NCBI GenBank assembly: GCA_025964465.1
Contig: JAOPYS010000266.1
Span: 1-6,677 of the forward strand
Direction: 5' to 3'
Length of the DNA: 6,677 nt
From: Thermoleophilia bacterium
Lineage (GTDB): Bacteria; Actinomycetota; Thermoleophilia; Gaiellales; SKUG01
Under the pieces are notes generated by a model, which was not told where the DNA came from, made no database searches, and worked only from the letters and a program-made list of their open reading frames with translations. This document shows, in pieces, positions 1-6,159 of this stretch. Position 1 is the first letter of the stretch. Each line of letters opens with the position of its first letter. A program made the translations under genes and the position numbers.

Positions 1-568
1 GCACCAGCGCGACACCGGTGCCCAGGCACCACCCGGCGACGACGTCCGTCGGGTAGTGCACGCCCGCGACGACACGCGACAGGCCCACGGTGCCGGCGAA
101 CAGCACGCCCAGCACCAGCGCGATCCGCCGCCACCGCCCGGGGAAGGTCGCGAGCACGAGCGACGCGGCGAATGCGCTCGACGCCGCGGCGTGCCCGCTC
201 GGCATCGAGAAGCCCGCGGCGAGCACGTCGACGCCGTCGGACGGCCGGACCCGTTCGAACACCTGCTTCGCTCCGTGGTTGAGGAGCGCTGCCGTCAGGG
301 TCGACAGGGCGAGCAGCGCCGCGTCGCGCCACCGGTGCAGGACCACGCCGAGCCCCAGGCCCGCCACCACCGTGATCGGTCCGAGCCACCGCACGTACCC
401 GACGGTGCTCGCCCAGCGCAGGACGTCGCCGATCGCGCCGTCACGCAGCGAGCGCGCCTCGTGGACGAGCCGCCGGTCGAACGGCGGCGCACCGATCCAC
501 GTCACCGCGGCCGCGATGGCCAGCGCCACCAGCAGCAGCGTCAGGCCGAGTCGAGCTCGCCGCCCCAT
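1..568 (-). CDS. PAP2-superfamily membrane phosphatase (3' end beyond window)
   Basis: This is an integral-membrane phosphatase of the PAP2 (type 2 phosphatidic acid phosphatase) superfamily, which removes phosphate from lipid phosphates such as phosphatidic acid or undecaprenyl pyrophosphate; the true substrate cannot be read here. All three signature motifs are visible in the 189 residues present: KQVFERVRP (Lys101 to Pro109), PSGH (123-126) and SRVVAGVHYPTD (164-175). In this family His171 is the nucleophile and His126 the general acid. Hydrophobic segments lie near residues 8-27, 60-77, 83-98, 127-142 and 149-163, matching the usual multi-span fold. The ATG start lies 11 nt after the nuclease stop with no clear Shine-Dalgarno, so translation probably depends on coupling to the upstream gene. 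The frame stays open to the window edge, and little beyond the third motif should be missing. Family is certain; specificity is unknown. Confidence 0.93.
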   Translation of the reverse strand, partial: MGRRARLGLTLLLVALAIAAAVTWIGAPPFDRRLVHEARSLRDGAIGDVLRWASTVGYVRWLGPITVVAGLGLGVVLHRWRDAALLALSTLTAALLNHGAKQVFERVRPSDGVDVLAAGFSMPSGHAAASSAFAASLVLATFPGRWRRIALVLGVLFAGTVGLSRVVAGVHYPTDVVAGWCLGTGVALV

Positions 569-579
569 CGCGCCCGGCC

Positions 580-1404
580 TCAGTGCCCGGCGGGCATGTG
601 GGCGAAGTCGACCAGGTCGACGTACTCCGGGTGGTCGATGTAGGGGTTGCGGTTGCCCTGCACGCGCTGGACGGCGTCGTTGCGGGCCCGCTCCTTGTCA
701 TCCACCGGGTCGGCCGCGTTCCACTTCAGCAGCGTCGGCAGCTCGTGGTTGAAGTTCTCGAGCGTGAAGTCGCTCGGGCGGCTCTGCGAGTAGCGCGTGT
801 AGAAGTAGAGCAGCCCGCGGGCGATGTCACCCTTGGCCGAGGCGTGCGGCTCGAAGACCGTCTCGCCGAGCGCGTCGATGCCGAGCTTGGCCTGGTTCGG
901 GCCCTCGCCGACGCTCCACGTCATCTTCGACACGTCGCCGTACGGATGGCTGCCGCGCTTCTCGTTGGTGACCGTGTCGCCGGGGTGCAGGTGGTGCAGG
1001 TCGCTCTGCGCGATGCCGGTGGCGCCCTTGCTCTGCGGCCACGTGTGCTCGGTGTTGAGGCCCTTGTCGTAGCCGTTCTTGCGGTCGGTGATCGGGCCGC
1101 GGGTCAGCCCCGTGAACAGGTCCTCGATCTGGTTGTCGCCGTCGGTGTCCTCCACCGTGCCGAACAGCTCGTCGCGCGCCTGGGCGTAGCCGCGGTCGAC
1201 GTGACCGGTGCGCACGATCAGGTGCAGGGCACGCAGCAGGTCGGCGCCCTGCTTGCCCTGGGCGGTGGCGTAGTACTTGTCGAGGTCGCCTCCACCGTCG
1301 GGCGAGGCGTCGCGCTGGTGCACGGCGGCTGCGGAGGTGGGCGCCAGGTACGAGACCGATGCGACGCGGGACGGGGCGAGGGCGGCGACGGGGGCGAGCT
1401 GCAT
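580..1404 (-). CDS. Endonuclease I family (EndA/Vvn-like) beta-beta-alpha-metal nuclease
   Basis: This is a non-specific DNA/RNA endonuclease of the endonuclease I family, usually secreted or periplasmic, which uses one divalent metal. From the ATG at 1404 it has 274 residues. The motif NTEHTWPQS holds Glu119 and His120, matching the metal ligand and general base of Vvn. SDLHHLHP (134-141) follows, and Asn147 in TNEKRGSHP matches the Vvn metal ligand Asn127. Further family blocks are GDIARGLLYFYTRY (192-205), DPVDDKE (232-238) and QGNRNPYIDHPE (249-260). A DTDGDN stretch (86-91) resembles a calcium loop. A GTG at 1464 would add 20 residues, but that stretch is rich in codons ending in A or T (TCA, CCT, AAT, ATA), unlike the body of the gene, so the ATG is preferred. 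The N terminus has an Ala-rich segment ending near AAA but no basic n-region, so export is only a guess. PAP2 follows after 11 nt. Confidence 0.93.
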   Translation of the reverse strand: MQLAPVAALAPSRVASVSYLAPTSAAAVHQRDASPDGGGDLDKYYATAQGKQGADLLRALHLIVRTGHVDRGYAQARDELFGTVEDTDGDNQIEDLFTGLTRGPITDRKNGYDKGLNTEHTWPQSKGATGIAQSDLHHLHPGDTVTNEKRGSHPYGDVSKMTWSVGEGPNQAKLGIDALGETVFEPHASAKGDIARGLLYFYTRYSQSRPSDFTLENFNHELPTLLKWNAADPVDDKERARNDAVQRVQGNRNPYIDHPEYVDLVDFAHMPAGH

Positions 1405-1417
1405 GGTGGCTATATTG
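1405..1417 (-). promoter_or_regulatory. Possible -10 box / leaderless start for the nuclease gene
   Basis: Just before the nuclease ATG, in otherwise GC-rich DNA, the minus strand reads CAATAT followed by AGCCACC and then ATG. CAATAT keeps the A2, A5 and T6 of the -10 consensus and ends 7 nt before the ATG, close to the spacing of leaderless actinobacterial genes. No Shine-Dalgarno and no good -35 are visible. If real, it gives the nuclease and PAP2 genes their own promoter downstream of the peptidase pair. Confidence 0.3.
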
Positions 1418-1492
1418 CAGCACCGCGCGGTCGCCGGACGCGCCTCAGGTGATTCGTGCCTCACGCGGCCAGCTTGGCGGCCCAGTCGGCGA

Positions 1493-2593
1493 TCAGCGTT
1501 CGCGCGTCACCCAGCGGGTCAGCAGGTCGATCGCGGCCTCGGCGTCCTCGAGCGCGAACAGCTCGCCCGGGGAGTGCAGGTAGCGCGTGGGGATCGAGAC
1601 GACGCCGACCGGCACACCACGTCCGGCGCGGACGATCGTGTCCGCATCCGTCGCGGTGTAGCGCCCGGACGCGACGATCTGGATGTCGATCTCCGCCTCC
1701 TCCGCCACCGCCACCAGCTCGCGGCTGATCCGCGTGCGCGTGGCTGCGCCGAACGTCACCGCCGGCCCCTTGCCGACGTCTGAGTCCTCGCCGTGGTCAC
1801 CGGGCACGTCGCTCGTCCACGTCACGTCGATGGCGATCGCCTCGTCCGGGTCGGCGCCGTACGTGCCGGGCATCGCCCCCACGCAGCCGATCTCCTCGCG
1901 CGTGGCGCACATCGCCACCACCTCGACGCCGGCGCCCTTCGCGCGGCGCGCCGTCTCGAGCGCGATGAACGCCCCGATCCGGTCGTCGACGGAGCGGCTC
2001 ATCACGCGACGGTTGGGGAAGACGTGGGGCGACGCGTCGATCACGATCGGGTCGCCGATGCGCACGAGCGCCTTGGCCTCGTCCGCGGTCGCGACGCCGA
2101 CGTCGATCCAGATGTCCTTGAGCGTCGGCGCCTTCGCGCGGTCGCGCATCTGGTGCGGCGCGAGCTTGCCGACCGTGCCGATGACGACGCCGTCGCGCGT
2201 GAGGATGCGCACGCGCTGGCCGACGGGCACCGACAGGTCCCACCCGCCGACCTGGTCGAAGCGCACCAGGCCCTTGTCGTCGACCTTCGTGACGATGAAG
2301 CCGATCTCGTCGATGTGCCCGGAGAGCATCACGCGAGGCCCGTCAGCGCCCTTGTTGACGGTGACGTGCACGTTGCCGATCGCGTCGACGCGCACCTCGT
2401 CGGCCCACGGCGTCGCGTACTCGACCACGGCCTCCGCCGCGGGCTCCTCGAAGCCGCTCGGCGCCGGCGTGTCGAGCAGCCGCAGGAGGAACTCGAGCGC
2501 ATCGCCCTCCACCCGCACGTCCCCCGCGTAGTAGGGCACGGGGCGCTTCTGGTCGGCGCCCGCTCCGTCCGTGTCGTTCGCGTCGTCGCTCAT
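1493..2593 (-). CDS. M42 family metallo-aminopeptidase, second of a tandem pair
   Basis: This 366-residue protein is an M42 (glutamyl aminopeptidase / TET / FrvX-like) di-metal aminopeptidase. Family members form hollow dodecamers that trim N-terminal residues from short peptides in the cytoplasm. All expected catalytic positions are visible: His93 and Asp95 in GHIDEIG, Asp203 in SVDDRIG, the pair Glu233-Glu234 in REEIG, Asp256 in AIDVT and His340 in RYLHSP. TATDAD (313-318) is also typical. The segment between about residues 110 and 190 is the usual inserted dimerisation domain. About 28 residues precede the catalytic domain and are acidic at the start. The ATG lies 3 nt after the upstream paralog's stop and has a GGAGG 10 nt before it, so the two are cotranscribed and probably coupled. 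The C terminus ends abruptly at TRER; coding-like sequence continues in another frame to about 1461, suggesting a late frameshift. Exact substrate is unknown. Confidence 0.95.
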   Translation of the reverse strand: MSDDANDTDGAGADQKRPVPYYAGDVRVEGDALEFLLRLLDTPAPSGFEEPAAEAVVEYATPWADEVRVDAIGNVHVTVNKGADGPRVMLSGHIDEIGFIVTKVDDKGLVRFDQVGGWDLSVPVGQRVRILTRDGVVIGTVGKLAPHQMRDRAKAPTLKDIWIDVGVATADEAKALVRIGDPIVIDASPHVFPNRRVMSRSVDDRIGAFIALETARRAKGAGVEVVAMCATREEIGCVGAMPGTYGADPDEAIAIDVTWTSDVPGDHGEDSDVGKGPAVTFGAATRTRISRELVAVAEEAEIDIQIVASGRYTATDADTIVRAGRGVPVGVVSIPTRYLHSPGELFALEDAEAAIDLLTRWVTRER

Positions 2594-2596
2594 GGC

Positions 2597-3697
2597 TCAG
2601 CTGCCTCCGGCCGCGTCGGCGACCCGTTCGATCCATGCCACGATCACGTCGATCGAGGCCCTCACGTCGCGCAGGTCCACCTGCTCGACCGGCGTGTGCA
2701 GGTAGCGCGCCGGCACGCTCACCAGGCAGGTCGCCGTCCCGCCCCCGGCCTTGATGGTCTGGTCCGCGTCGGTGGCCGTGCGCAGGCCCTTGGCCCGCAG
2801 CTGGAAGGGGAGCTCGGCCGCTTCCGCCGCCGCGATGAGCTCGCCAGTCACGCGCTCGCTCAGCGTCGCGCCGCGCGTGAGGATCGGCCCCTTGCCCATC
2901 CGGTAGTCACCGAAGTCGCTCGCGCCGGGCATGTCACCCGGCGACGTCACGTCGACCACGCAGGTGCGGTCCGCCTGCAGGGCGTAGGACGCGACCGTCG
3001 CGCCGCCCATGCCGTTCTCCTCGCCCACGGACCCGACGGCCACCACCTCGGCGGCCACGCCGCGCTCGCCGGCGATGCGGGCAGCCTCGAGCGCGACGAA
3101 CATGCCGACGCGGTTGTCGATGCTGCGCGACACGATGCGCGTGGAGCCCGGGCCGCCGATGCGCTCGGGCCGGGCGTCGACCACGGCGGGGTCGCCCACG
3201 CGGACGAGCGCCTTGGCCTCCTCCGCGCTCGACACGCCGAGGTCGACCCACAGGTCGTCGACCTTGGGCGTCCGGTCGCGGGCAGCTGCGTCCAGCACGT
3301 GGATGGAGGGTCGGCTGATCGTGCCGAGCACGGGGCCGCCGGCGGGGGTGCCGAGGATCCGCAGGCGCTGGCCCACGAGCACGACGGGGTCCCACCCGCC
3401 GATCGACCCGACCTTGCAGAACCCCTTGGCGTTGATCTTCGTGATGACGAGGCCGATCTCGTCCAGGTGCCCGACGATGGCGATGCGCGGGCCGCGACCT
3501 CGGCCGGTCGTGGCGAAGCTCGTGCCGATCCGGTCGGTCGTGACCTCGGCGCCCTGGCGCTCGGCCTCCTCCCGCCAGCGTGCGCCGATCGGCTCCTCGA
3601 AACCGGAGGGCGCGGGCAGGTCCAGCAGCTCCAGCAGGAAGCGTTCCGCGTCGGGCTCGAGGGGCGGCGGATCGGAGGTCTCGTCGGCAGGCGGCAC
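2597..3697 (-). CDS. M42 family metallo-aminopeptidase, first of a tandem pair
   Basis: This is a second M42 di-metal aminopeptidase, also 366 residues and clearly paralogous to its downstream neighbour along its full length. Visible catalytic positions are His77 and Asp79 in GHLDEIG, Asp194 in SIDNRVG, Glu226-Glu227 in GEENG, Asp249 in VVDVTS and His333 in RYLHTP; TATDAD is at 307-312. Two motifs differ from the neighbour: DNR replaces DDR and EENG replaces EEIG. The metal ligands and the general-base Glu are kept, so it should be active, perhaps with another specificity. The proline-rich, acidic N terminus (about 15 residues) is shorter than in the paralog. The start is GTG, with GTAGGG 7 nt upstream as a modest ribosome site; an ATG 7 nt further upstream is in the wrong frame. 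In archaea, M42 paralogs such as Pyrococcus TET1 and TET2 can co-assemble, so a mixed particle is possible here; that is inference. Confidence 0.95.
   Translation of the reverse strand: MPPADETSDPPPLEPDAERFLLELLDLPAPSGFEEPIGARWREEAERQGAEVTTDRIGTSFATTGRGRGPRIAIVGHLDEIGLVITKINAKGFCKVGSIGGWDPVVLVGQRLRILGTPAGGPVLGTISRPSIHVLDAAARDRTPKVDDLWVDLGVSSAEEAKALVRVGDPAVVDARPERIGGPGSTRIVSRSIDNRVGMFVALEAARIAGERGVAAEVVAVGSVGEENGMGGATVASYALQADRTCVVDVTSPGDMPGASDFGDYRMGKGPILTRGATLSERVTGELIAAAEAAELPFQLRAKGLRTATDADQTIKAGGGTATCLVSVPARYLHTPVEQVDLRDVRASIDVIVAWIERVADAAGGS
2604..2608 (-). promoter_or_regulatory. Shine-Dalgarno of the second M42 peptidase, inside the first
   Basis: The minus strand reads GGAGG here, within the last codons of the upstream peptidase, with 10 nt between it and the ATG at 2593. 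It supports that start and implies translational coupling across the 3-nt gene junction. Confidence 0.6.
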
Positions 3698-3728
3698 GGG
3701 GCATCCCTACCCGCCCTCCGGCCCCTTC

Positions 3729-3743
3729 TACCTAGCTTAGGTA
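3729..3743. repeat. Inverted repeat TACCTA-GCT-TAGGTA in the divergent control region
   Basis: Two perfect 6-bp arms are separated by 3 bp, an AT-rich patch in GC-rich DNA. It overlaps the candidate -10 of the peptidase operon, so it could be an operator. The half-sites point the opposite way from the DtxR/IdeR iron box, so that regulator is not suggested. Confidence 0.5.
3734..3739 (-). promoter_or_regulatory. Candidate -10 box for the M42 peptidase operon
   Basis: TAAGCT on the minus strand fits TANNNT and would give a leader of roughly 30 nt before the GTG at 3697. It lies inside a small inverted repeat. No convincing -35 is seen, and TACCTA or TAGGTA next to it could also serve, so the exact box is uncertain. 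Confidence 0.3.
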
Positions 3744-3748
3744 ATTCG

Positions 3749-3767
3749 CCCCGATGGGCCATCGGGG
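3749..3767. repeat. Inverted repeat with 8-bp arms between the divergent genes
   Basis: CCCCGATG and CATCGGGG are perfect 8-bp complements around a 3-bp centre (GGC). The centre (3758) is equally far from the best -10 candidates of the two directions (inner edges 3739 and 3777), and the repeat covers both expected -35 regions. This is the layout of a shared operator. As RNA it could also fold into a hairpin, but it lies upstream of both predicted starts of transcription, so a DNA-level role is more likely. Confidence 0.55.
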
Positions 3768-3776
3768 GGTCCGTCG

Positions 3777-3782
3777 TACGTT
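3777..3782 (+). promoter_or_regulatory. -10 box of a likely leaderless gene
   Basis: TACGTT matches TANNNT, with exactly 6 nt between it and the ATG at 3789. That places transcription start at or next to the A of the ATG, the usual arrangement for leaderless mRNAs in actinobacteria. No Shine-Dalgarno precedes the ATG, which agrees. The -35 region falls within the 8-bp-arm inverted repeat and has no good consensus match. Confidence 0.5.
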
Positions 3783-3788
3783 TGATGC

Positions 3789-4208
3789 ATGAACTCCCAC
3801 CTCGCCATCGCCGCAGAGATCGTCCCGACCAACAGCGCCGACCTGGGGCAGCCGCAGCTCGCCTTCGCCGCCGAGCACGTCACCGGCTGGCACGCCCTGG
3901 TCGGCCTGCCGATCGGCCTGCTGCGCGGCATGTCGCCCGGCACGGACGTCGAGGTGCACGTCGAGGCGGTGCTCGAGCAGACTCCCGACCTCGCCGTCGC
4001 CGACCGCGTGGCCTGGATCCTCGCCGGCCGCACGGGCCGCCAGCACGTCGTCCTCGCCTCCGCCAGCGGCTACCTCGTCGCCACCGTGTCCCCGCAGCTC
4101 GACTGGGCCGCCGCCATGCGCCTCGAGCCGGGCGAGTACGCACCGCGCGTCGTCAGCGTCGCCAGCGCCGACGGCGTGCTTCCGGTGCTGCTGCCCGTCG
4201 CCGGCTGA
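3789..4208 (+). CDS. Hypothetical protein, 139 aa, no recognised family
   Basis: I do not recognise this protein. It has 139 residues, codon use matching its neighbours (third positions almost all G or C), and a plausible leaderless ATG start, so it is probably a real gene. It has no signal peptide, no strong membrane helix and no cysteine. Alternating hydrophobic stretches such as DVEVHVEAVL (about 55-64), RVAWILAG (about 73-80), QHVVLASASGYLVATV (about 84-99) and RVVSVASADGVLPVLLPV suggest a compact, mostly beta-strand cytoplasmic fold. It is read away from the M42 peptidase operon across a 91-bp control region with two inverted repeats, which may mean shared regulation. A strong hairpin follows its stop, so it is probably transcribed alone. 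Nothing in the sequence assigns a function. Confidence 0.75.
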   Translation: MNSHLAIAAEIVPTNSADLGQPQLAFAAEHVTGWHALVGLPIGLLRGMSPGTDVEVHVEAVLEQTPDLAVADRVAWILAGRTGRQHVVLASASGYLVATVSPQLDWAAAMRLEPGEYAPRVVSVASADGVLPVLLPVAG

Positions 4209-4223
4209 TCCACCTTCGCCGTC

Positions 4224-4259
4224 CGACCCGCGGGAGGCCGCCGAACCTCTCGCGGGTCG
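4224..4259 (+). terminator. Strong hairpin after the hypothetical gene
   Basis: A 14-bp stem (4224-4237 pairing with 4246-4259, one G-U wobble at 4233/4250) closes an 8-nt loop. It starts 15 nt after the stop codon. No T-run follows, which is common for terminators in high-GC actinobacteria. The stem ends only 4 nt before an in-frame ATG at 4264, which argues against that ATG as the start of the next gene. Confidence 0.6.
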
Positions 4260-4296
4260 AATCATGTTCCGGCCCGCGTGCGCCGATGTGCCTCGC

Positions 4297-6135
4297 ATGA
4301 CGCCACGGCCGCATCGCGCGTTCTGGGCCGTCGCGGCGTTCGCGCTCGCGGGGGCCTGCGTCGCGGCGTCCGGGGGGCCCGCCCTGGGGGCGTCGAGCGC
4401 GATCGTGGTGCAGATGGACGTCGCCAGCGCGACGATGGTCGACACCACGTCGTGCGCCGCCAGCTCGGCCGGGGTCAGCTTCGGGATCGTCCAGCCCGGA
4501 ACGTCGGTCGTCACGGGATCCGACTGCACCGTGGGGTTCGGCTCGACCAACGATTCGGCGACGCTCCTCGCCTCCCAGCTCGACGGGCAGGGCGTGGCGA
4601 TGTACCAGACGCCGACCGGCCCGCTCGACGCGGCGTTCGGGACCGGCGGAGTCGTCACGGCGGACGTCGTCGCCGACGACGTGGCGCGTGACGCGATCCA
4701 GCAACCCGACGGCAAGATCCTCGTCACCGGCTGGACCGACGACAGTGGGCCGTCCGAATACCTGTTGGCGCGCTACAGCGCCGCAGGGGTCCCCGACACC
4801 ACGTTCTCCGGGGACGGGTTCGCGAGCTACGCCGACCCGAGCGGCGACTACCCCTCCACGGTCCTGCTCCAGCCGGACGGTGCCGTGCTCGTCGGGGGGT
4901 ACCTCACCGGCGCGAGCTTCGACGTGCTGCGATACACCCCGACCGGCGTCCTCGACCCCAGCTACGGGTCCGGAGGACGAGCCTCGGTCACGGCCCCGGG
5001 TTACATCACCGACCTCGCCCTCCTGCCCGACGGCTCGACCGTGGGGTGCGGCGTCATGAACGCGACCCCCGGCAACGCGACGACCGGCGGCGACTTCGGC
5101 CTGCTCCGACTGACGCCGACGGGAGCGCTGGACACGACCTTCGGCGGTGGTGTCATCACCCAGTCGATCGGGGGGCTGCGCGACCAGTGCCACGCGCTGG
5201 CCGTGCAGCCGGACGGCAAGGTGCTCGTCGCCGGCGTGACCTTCACGACGACCACGAGGTGGGACCTCGTCCTGATGCGCTACCTGACCAACGGCACGCT
5301 CGACCCGTCCTACGGGTCCGGCGGCGTCCAGCTCATCCCGATGTCGTCCTTCGACACGGACGTCAACACCAGCCGCCTGGACGTCGCCCTGCAACCGGAC
5401 GGCAACGCCCTCGTGTCGACGTACCTCGGCGACGGGTCGACCTTCGACGACGTGGTCGTGCTGCGCCGACTGCCCAACGGGGCGCCCGACCCGAGCTTCG
5501 GCGTCTCCGGCATGGCGCGCATGTCGTTCGCCCCGGGGACCACCCTTGAATATGGCCGCGAGGTCCAGGCCATGCCCGACGGCTCCATCCTCCTGGCGGC
5601 GGAGAGCGGTGGCGCCGTCGTGGCTCGCCTGACCTCCAGCGGGGCACTGGACACGACCTTCGCGGGAACGGGATCGCGCCGGATCCCCTTCGGCACAGGC
5701 CCCGGGACGGACGGGATCTCCTCGATCGAGCCCGGCCGCGACGGGCGCATCGTCGTTGCGGGCATTGCCGCCAACGCCGGCGGCATGGACCTCGGCCTCG
5801 CGGTGATCGGCGGGCAGGGGACGATGCCCGACTACGCGGCCGGGGCCAACTGGGCGACAGGCACAGCCGGCACGTTCGGCGCCTGCCTGCGGGCGGTGAG
5901 CGGAGCCACGGCGGCGCCGCTCTGGTCGGTGAGCGCCACCTGCCCCGCCACGGACGGCGCATGGTGGAATCCGATCCCCACCACGACCGCACCGACCGGC
6001 GCTCGCGTCGCCAACACGTCGGGGCCCGGCCTCGGCACGGCCAGCCTGCGCTTCGGCGTCCGCACCGCGAACGCACAGTCGCCGGGCCGCTACCTGGCGC
6101 CCATCACGTTCACCACCGTCGCGCCTGCGCTCTAG
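4297..6135 (+). CDS. Secreted delta-60 repeat protein, predicted seven-bladed beta-propeller
   Basis: This is an exported protein of unknown function. From the ATG at 4297 it has 612 residues: a signal peptide (basic RPHR, a hydrophobic stretch, likely cleavage after ALGA near residue 32), an N-terminal module (about 33-107, Cys53 and Cys77), seven delta-60 repeats, and a C-terminal module (about 509-612, Cys530 and Cys549). Each repeat ends in a G-x-L/P-D-x-x-F/Y motif (starting at 108, 164, 217, 276, 333, 395 and 449), and each has one P/R-D-G turn (137, 193, 244, 305, 367, 427 and 481), so seven blades are expected. The spacing of 53 to 62 residues fits the family. The terminal modules resemble two halves of one domain opened by the propeller. 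ATG 4264 and GTG 4288 are in-frame alternatives, but 4264 abuts a terminator-like hairpin. No ribosome site or promoter was found. LAGAC is a poor lipobox. It is probably cell-surface or extracellular. Confidence 0.88.
   Translation: MTPRPHRAFWAVAAFALAGACVAASGGPALGASSAIVVQMDVASATMVDTTSCAASSAGVSFGIVQPGTSVVTGSDCTVGFGSTNDSATLLASQLDGQGVAMYQTPTGPLDAAFGTGGVVTADVVADDVARDAIQQPDGKILVTGWTDDSGPSEYLLARYSAAGVPDTTFSGDGFASYADPSGDYPSTVLLQPDGAVLVGGYLTGASFDVLRYTPTGVLDPSYGSGGRASVTAPGYITDLALLPDGSTVGCGVMNATPGNATTGGDFGLLRLTPTGALDTTFGGGVITQSIGGLRDQCHALAVQPDGKVLVAGVTFTTTTRWDLVLMRYLTNGTLDPSYGSGGVQLIPMSSFDTDVNTSRLDVALQPDGNALVSTYLGDGSTFDDVVVLRRLPNGAPDPSFGVSGMARMSFAPGTTLEYGREVQAMPDGSILLAAESGGAVVARLTSSGALDTTFAGTGSRRIPFGTGPGTDGISSIEPGRDGRIVVAGIAANAGGMDLGLAVIGGQGTMPDYAAGANWATGTAGTFGACLRAVSGATAAPLWSVSATCPATDGAWWNPIPTTTAPTGARVANTSGPGLGTASLRFGVRTANAQSPGRYLAPITFTTVAPAL
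4618..5802 (+). repeat. Seven tandem delta-60 protein repeats within the secreted protein gene
   Basis: The coding repeat units begin at about 4618, 4786, 4945, 5122, 5293, 5479 and 5641. Most have diverged at the DNA level, but some junctions are still near-identical. CTGGACACGACCTTCG occurs in the fourth and seventh units, and CTACGGGTCCGG in the third and fifth. This suggests duplication or gene conversion between non-adjacent blades, although codon bias alone would raise the similarity. Confidence 0.8.
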
Positions 6136-6159
6136 TCGCCGGCTGACCCCACCCTTCCC

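Noticed and set aside
583..1452. A 289-codon plus-strand open frame opposite the nuclease
   Set aside because: It mirrors the nuclease codons; Val/Ala/Arg-rich with no recognisable motif.
1405..1464. GTG start at 1464 for the nuclease, with its GTG overlapping the stop of the shifted peptidase tail
   Set aside because: The added 20 codons have many A/T-ending and rare codons, so they look non-coding. The ATG at 1404 is preferred, though the overlap is noted.
3702..3704. ATG upstream of the first M42 peptidase as its start
   Set aside because: It is out of frame with the peptidase; the in-frame GTG at 3697 has a modest ribosome site at good spacing.
3727..3733. TCTACCT shared with the arm of the palindrome at 6160-6206
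   Set aside because: Only seven bases match and the surrounding sequence differs; this can be chance.
3729..3743. DtxR/IdeR-type iron box
   Set aside because: The iron-box half-sites run TTAGG...CCTAA; here they are in the opposite order (CCTA...TAGG), and the length does not fit.
1793..4300. An 835-codon plus-strand open frame opposite the two M42 genes
   Set aside because: It is the antisense shadow of the peptidases and runs through the small plus-strand gene in another frame. Its translation is Arg/His/Ala-rich with no domain, as expected from GC-rich antisense DNA.
4327..4359. Lipoprotein lipobox (LAGAC) in the propeller protein signal
   Set aside because: The residue at -3 is Ala rather than Leu/Val/Ile, and a normal Ala-x-Ala type cleavage site follows after ALGA.
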